Made by a program: the position numbers and the translations under genes
The notes under the pieces: generated by a model
What the model was told of the DNA's origin: nothing
Databases searched by the model: none
What the model saw: the letters and a program-made list of their open reading frames with translations, nothing else
Part shown: positions 5,892 to 9,176 of the stretch, in pieces
Numbering within the stretch: position 1 is the stretch's first letter
Layout of the letters: each line of letters begins with the position of its first letter
Source: a bacterium
GTDB taxonomy: Bacteria; Chloroflexota; Dormibacteria; UBA8260; Bog-877
Assembly: GCA_021817185.1 (NCBI GenBank)
Contig: JAKAVU010000105.1
Coordinates: forward strand, 1-9,176
Length of the DNA: 9,176 bases
Direction of reading: 5' to 3'

Positions 5892-6248
5892 ATGAATCGG
5901 AACGATCCACTGAGCCGCGCCTTTGCTGCCCTTGCCGACCCGACCCGCCGGGCGATCCTCGAACGCCTTGCGGTTGGCGAGGCGGGGGTCGTCGAGCTCG
6001 CAGAGGCCTCCACGCTGACGCAGCCTGCGATCACCAAGCACCTCAAGGTGCTGGAACGGGCGGGCCTCGTAGGTCGGGCCCGCGACGGCCAGCGCCGCCC
6101 GGCGCGACTTCAGCTCGAAGGCCTGCTCCCGGTGGACCAATGGCTGGGCGCCGCCCATGCCGAATGGTCCAGCCGCCTCGATCGTCTGGAGGCCCATCTT
6201 GCCGGCCAAACGGAATCAACGACTACGGAGGAGAATCTCGATGCCTGA
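5892..6248 (+). CDS. ArsR-family transcriptional regulator
   Basis: A 118-residue winged helix-turn-helix repressor. DPLSRAFAALADPTRRAILERL at the N-terminus and LTQPAITKHLKVLERAGLV (about residues 42-60, recognition helix and start of the wing) are typical of the ArsR subgroup encoded next to SRPBCC proteins. There is no cysteine, so it lacks the metal site of classic ArsR/SmtB sensors; the signal is unknown. The frame is open upstream to 5802, but ATG 5892 fits the family start and the promoter position. The last codons overlap the next gene's ATG by 8 nt. Confidence 0.88.
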   Translation: MNRNDPLSRAFAALADPTRRAILERLAVGEAGVVELAEASTLTQPAITKHLKVLERAGLVGRARDGQRRPARLQLEGLLPVDQWLGAAHAEWSSRLDRLEAHLAGQTESTTTEENLDA

Positions 6249-6744
6249 GCCCCGTATTCCCGTGGACGTCAGGTCTGGGACTCCGACCAAGCAACTCGTC
6301 GTCCAGCGCTACCTCAAGGCGTCGCCCGAGCGGGTCTTTGACGCCTTCACCGACCCTGGCCAGCTCAAGCATTGGTGGTGGCCCAACGGATTCACCTGCC
6401 CCGCCGCAGAGGTTGACCTTCGCGTCGGCGGGAGGTACCGGCTCGCCATGGAGTGGCCTGACTCAATCCCTAGCGACGCCCAGTTCTCCCACTACTTGGG
6501 GGGTGAGTACTACGAGATCGATCGTCCGCATCGGCTGGTGATGAGCGGCAGGGCCATCAACGACGAGCTGGGCGAGCTCTTCGCAACGCTCATTGAGGTC
6601 ACCTTTGAGGCGCGCGACGGGGGCACTGCGCTCACCATGAGCCAGTCCTACTTTGAGCCGATGCCGCCCGCCGAGGCGATGTCCGGGGCCGAGCAAGGCT
6701 GGTCCGAGCAGCTCGACAAGCTTCAGCGCCTGCTCGCGGACTGA
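6241..6744 (+). CDS. SRPBCC / AHSA1-type protein
   Basis: A 167-residue START-like fold protein of the activator-of-Hsp90-ATPase-1 (AHSA1) group. The diagnostic block ASPERVFDAFTDPGQLKHWW (residues 27-46) is followed by GGRYRLAM, and the protein ends with the GWSEQLDKLQRLL helix. Such proteins enclose a hydrophobic pocket; ligands are mostly unknown, and pairing with an ArsR repressor is very common. ATG 6241 has a strong GGAGGAG (6227-6233) seven bases upstream, inside arsR. The longer open frame from 6157 is not needed. Confidence 0.88.
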   Translation: MPEPRIPVDVRSGTPTKQLVVQRYLKASPERVFDAFTDPGQLKHWWWPNGFTCPAAEVDLRVGGRYRLAMEWPDSIPSDAQFSHYLGGEYYEIDRPHRLVMSGRAINDELGELFATLIEVTFEARDGGTALTMSQSYFEPMPPAEAMSGAEQGWSEQLDKLQRLLAD

Positions 6745-6759
6745 CCGAGAGAAACTGGC

Positions 6760-7644
6760 ATGAGAACACACACGCTGCACGTTCCCGGAGCCGACATCGT
6801 CTTCGATGTCCAGGGGCCCTTGCCCACCGCCGACGGACTCCCCCCGCTGTTCATGATTGGGCAGCCGATGGACGCCAGAGGCTTCCGCACCTTGGCTTCG
6901 TACTTCCGCGACCGCACCGTGATCACCTATGACCCGCGCGGGCTGGGCCGTAGCACCCGCAGTGACGGTCGAGTTGACAACGTTCCGAGTGAGCAGGCCG
7001 ATGATGTGCATGCTGTCATCGAGGCTCTCGCCGTCGGCCCGGTCGAGATGTTCGCGAGCAGCGGGGGGGCGGTGACCGCGCTCGCGCTGGTGGCGGCACA
7101 TCCCACTGACGTCATCGTCTTGGTGGCGCACGAGCCGCCACTCGTGGCGGTGCTCCCCGACGCGGAGGCCGCCGAGCGGGCCGTGGCTCAATTTCAGGAC
7201 GCGTATGCGGTCGCGGGCTTGGGGGCCGGGATGGCGGCCTTCATCGCCATGACATCATGGCCGGGAGAGTTCACCGACGAATACTTCGCGCGACCAAGTC
7301 CAGATCCCGCGCTGTTCGGGATGCCGGCCGCCGACGACGGCTCCCGCGACAACCCCCTGCTTTCAGGCCGTTCCATCTCCGTCACCATCTATCGCCCCAA
7401 TTTCGAGGCGCTGGCCGCGGCGCCGACACGCATCGTGATCGCTGTCGGCGAAGAGTCCATCGGGACCTTCACCGGACGCACCTCGGTGGCGACTGCCGAA
7501 CTGCTGGGTCAGCAGGCGACGGTGTTCCCCAGCCATCACGCGGGCTTCGCGGGCGGCGAGTTCGGATATGCTGGAAAGCCAGAAGCCTTCGCCCGCACGC
7601 TGCGCGACGTCCTGACCGAGGACGGCCGCGGTTTGCTGCCCTAG
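6760..7644 (+). CDS. Alpha/beta hydrolase
   Basis: A 294-residue alpha/beta-hydrolase-fold enzyme, third gene of the operon, 15 nt after the SRPBCC gene with GAGAGAAA as a modest ribosome-binding site. Visible elements are the oxyanion-side loop PLFMIGQPMDARGF, TYDPRGLGRS after strand 4, the nucleophile elbow ASSGG (residues 99-103, Ser101), LVAHEPP, and the catalytic-His region FPSHHAGFAGGE (His259 or His260). The elbow departs from GxSxG by Ala at the first position, which this subfamily tolerates. Substrate unknown. The stop codon lies within the first bases of repeat R2, so the last few residues may come from the repeat junction. Confidence 0.88.
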   Translation: MRTHTLHVPGADIVFDVQGPLPTADGLPPLFMIGQPMDARGFRTLASYFRDRTVITYDPRGLGRSTRSDGRVDNVPSEQADDVHAVIEALAVGPVEMFASSGGAVTALALVAAHPTDVIVLVAHEPPLVAVLPDAEAAERAVAQFQDAYAVAGLGAGMAAFIAMTSWPGEFTDEYFARPSPDPALFGMPAADDGSRDNPLLSGRSISVTIYRPNFEALAAAPTRIVIAVGEESIGTFTGRTSVATAELLGQQATVFPSHHAGFAGGEFGYAGKPEAFARTLRDVLTEDGRGLLP

Positions 7645-8054
7645 GGATAGGTCCTTGACGGTCTCAAACCCGACCTCCTCGATTTGTTCGTGTCCGACGT
7701 CAGGGAGGCACCGACGCCTGGCTCCGCTCTCACGGGCGGCCGCCGCGAACCAGGAGCAGCGAGCTGACCCTGCCGCTCAAGGGTAGAGTGAGCTGCACGG
7801 GATTGATACTCTCCCCGCTCGCACACCACGGGAGGAACTCGTGGGGGACGGGGTACAGATCGGGGTACAGATAAGGTGATACGGCTCAGACCAAGTGGCC
7901 CTTTGTGCGGCAGTCGGCGAGAAAGTCCTAGAGCAACCGGGCCAGGCCGAATTGCCTGAGGTGGTGTCGATCTCAGGAGCCGCCACTCCGATCGCCGCCG
8001 CGGCCCACAACTGCCGGCGACTCTAGGGGCCGTGCGGCACAGCAGCACCTGACC
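7640..8054 (+). repeat. Long dispersed repeat, copy R2
   Basis: Second copy of the R1 repeat (1845-2265), in the same orientation, 5.4 kb downstream. It begins at the hydrolase stop codon and ends 74 bp before the tRNA-Gln gene. Relative to R1 it has an exact 12-bp tandem duplication (CGGGGTACAGAT at 7849-7860 and 7861-7872) where R1 has a single diverged unit at 2054-2064. The minus-strand frame that runs through it and the tRNA is only incidental. The two copies could recombine and delete everything between them. The short stretch 8055-8128 after it shows nothing. Confidence 0.8.
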
Positions 8055-8128
8055 CATCAATCCTGTCCCCGTTTGCAGCTCCCTTCCCCGCCCACCTATT
8101 GGCGTTGGCGTGCTGGTAGCCAAGGCAC

Positions 8129-8203
8129 TGGCTGGGGCGGGAGGATTCGAACCTCCGATCTCCTGATCCAGAGTCAGGCGCCTTACCACTTGGCCACGCC
8201 CCA
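8129..8203 (-). tRNA. tRNA-Gln (anticodon CUG), CCA encoded
   Basis: Minus strand: acceptor TGGGGCG pairs perfectly with CGCCCCA. The D arm is GCC-AAGTGGTAA-GGC, the anticodon arm CCTGA-CTCTGGA-TCAGG with anticodon CTG, the variable loop AGATC, and the T arm GGAGG-TTCGAAT-CCTCC, followed by discriminator G and an encoded CCA. All stems are intact, so it should be functional and read CAG. It lies 143 nt downstream of gltX on the same strand. Confidence 0.96.
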
Positions 8204-8328
8204 ATAGCCGCCAGACCAACGCCGCTTCACTCCGACTGAGCACCCCGGAGGGGCGGCAGAGGCCGGAACAGATAGTACCGTGCCCGGCGCAAGTGCCCGA
8301 GGCGCCAAGACAAGGGTCGGTTGCGATC

Positions 8329-8342
8329 AGCCGCGAACGGCT
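8329..8342 (-). terminator. UUCG-loop hairpin after gltX
   Basis: Five bases after the gltX stop, the transcript reads AGCCG-UUCG-CGGCU, a 5-bp stem with the very stable UUCG tetraloop. No U-run follows, so it may slow or process the transcript rather than end it. Transcription might even continue to tRNA-Gln. Confidence 0.3.
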
Positions 8343-8346
8343 TGGT

Positions 8347-9176
8347 TCAGGCGGTCTGCGCGAGTTGCTCGATCGCCATCGCGATGCGGCGATGGGCGGC
8401 CTCCCGGCCGATCAGGGATATCGACTCGGGCAAAGGTGGCGAGACCCGCTGCCCTGTGATCGCAACCCGCAGGACCTGCATGCACTCCTTGAAGCGTTGC
8501 TTGGCCTGCTTGGCATCCTCCGGGAGCGATCCGGCCTCGGCCTCCTTAAGCCGTTCCATGAGCTCCTCCAGGTCCCCGTCCAGAAGAGGATCGGCCAGCT
8601 TGAGAAATTGTCTCGCCGCCTCGGGAGTGAGTTGCCCGCGCAGCAACTCCACAGTCGGACTTGGCTCATTGAAGGCGAATTCCAGCAGCGCTGGGACCTC
8701 ATCCAGGCGGCGGATGCGCTCCTGAACCATCGCCGCGATCTCCGTGAGCTGCTCTGAGGTCGCCTGGGGCAGGAATTCCGCCAGGCGCTTGGCCAGGTCG
8801 GAGACGGCAAGGCGGCGGATCCAGACCCCATTCAGATAGTCCAGTCGCGGTTGGTCGAAGATGGCCGGGCTGGACTGAAGCCGCTCGAAGCTCATTCTCG
8901 ATCTGAGCTCGGCCAGGCTGAAAATCTCCTCTTCGGTGCCAGGCGACCAGCCCAAGAAGGCGAGAAAGTTAGCCAGGGCTTCGGGCAGGTAGCCCATCTC
9001 CCGGTATTCGCTAACGGCCATCGCCCCATGGCGCTTGGCCAGCTTCTTATGATCCGGTCCGAGGACCAGGGGCACATGCGCCAGCGCCGGGGCCTCCCAG
9101 CCCAGGGCAGCGTAGACAGCCAGGTGCTTGGGGGTGGAGGGAACCCACTCCACGCCTCGGACCACGTGGGTGATGC
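8347..9176 (-). CDS. gltX: Glutamyl-tRNA synthetase, C-terminal part
   Basis: 276 codons of class I glutamyl-tRNA synthetase, cut at the window end; the N-terminal catalytic half with the HIGH motif lies outside. The visible part opens with ITHVVRGVEW and STPKHLAVYAALGW, then carries the KMSKS-equivalent KLAKRHG within LGPDHKKLAKRHGA. It continues into the helical anticodon-binding domain (SPAIFDQPRLDYLNGVWIRR) and ends in the usual C-terminal helical bundle. The GTG at 9165 is not a start, since the frame continues upstream without a break. Bacteria that lack GlnRS use this enzyme to charge tRNA-Gln with Glu for GatCAB; the neighbouring tRNA-Gln is suggestive but no proof. Confidence 0.96.
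   Translation of the reverse strand, partial: ITHVVRGVEWVPSTPKHLAVYAALGWEAPALAHVPLVLGPDHKKLAKRHGAMAVSEYREMGYLPEALANFLAFLGWSPGTEEEIFSLAELRSRMSFERLQSSPAIFDQPRLDYLNGVWIRRLAVSDLAKRLAEFLPQATSEQLTEIAAMVQERIRRLDEVPALLEFAFNEPSPTVELLRGQLTPEAARQFLKLADPLLDGDLEELMERLKEAEAGSLPEDAKQAKQRFKECMQVLRVAITGQRVSPPLPESISLIGREAAHRRIAMAIEQLAQTA

Noticed and set aside
6463..7191. 242-residue minus-strand frame
   Set aside because: It lies antisense to the SRPBCC and hydrolase genes, which are well supported on the plus strand.
7641..8243. 200-residue open frame on the minus strand
   Set aside because: It runs through the tRNA-Gln gene (the LDQEIGGSNPPAPA part is translated tRNA) and repeat R2; its matching frame in R1 breaks off after the LSVP block.
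8293..8757. 154-residue plus-strand frame
   Set aside because: It is the antisense shadow of gltX, with no family resemblance.
1..9176. CRISPR array
   Set aside because: No regularly spaced repeats with unique spacers are present; the C-rich tract at the left edge is irregular and low in complexity.

Overview
The window is GC-rich bacterial DNA, probably from a soil-type lineage such as Chloroflexota/Dormibacterota or Actinomycetota. The phylum is a guess from GC content, the style of the GltX and membrane proteins, and start codons lying within about 10 nt of the predicted -10 boxes. There are two core anchors. On the left (about 1-1607) is a large polytopic membrane protein of a GT-C-like family that has lost its N-terminus behind a C-rich degenerate repeat. 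On the right, on the minus strand, are the 3' part of gltX (glutamyl-tRNA synthetase, running off the window) and a complete tRNA-Gln(CUG).

Between the anchors lies accessory DNA framed by two copies, in the same orientation, of a diverged ~410-bp repeat (R1 1845-2265, R2 7640-8054; about 85% identical in the core). Inside the frame, from 2482 to 5630, are four type II toxin-antitoxin loci in a row. They are an intact mazEF (+), an intact vapBC (-), a decayed higBA (-) whose antitoxin carries one in-frame stop and whose toxin survives only as a 3' scrap, and a second vapBC (+) whose PIN toxin has no ATG/GTG/TTG start. Also present are a relic of an IS3-family transposase (minus, about 3063-3242) and a 3' half of a tRNA (minus, 4130-4170) that resembles tRNA-Arg(CCU) and breaks at the anticodon loop. 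These are marks of repeated insertion and decay.

From 5855 to 7644 there is a tidy three-gene operon: an ArsR-family repressor, an SRPBCC/AHSA1-type protein whose start overlaps it, and an alpha/beta hydrolase 15 nt further on. A 12-bp palindrome in the promoter is the obvious operator.

In the three TA loci that keep both coding frames, the antitoxin comes first and its frame overlaps the toxin frame by 4 nt (GTGA, TTGA, and ATAG if the second VapC starts at ATA). Palindromes sit just upstream of each antitoxin start. The two vapB promoters look alike (GGTATACT and GGTATGCT, with the start codon 6-8 nt after the -10 box). Nothing here is a clearly new defence or metabolic system. The notable features are the density and mixed decay state of the TA loci, the unusual toxin start, and the unassigned flanking repeat.
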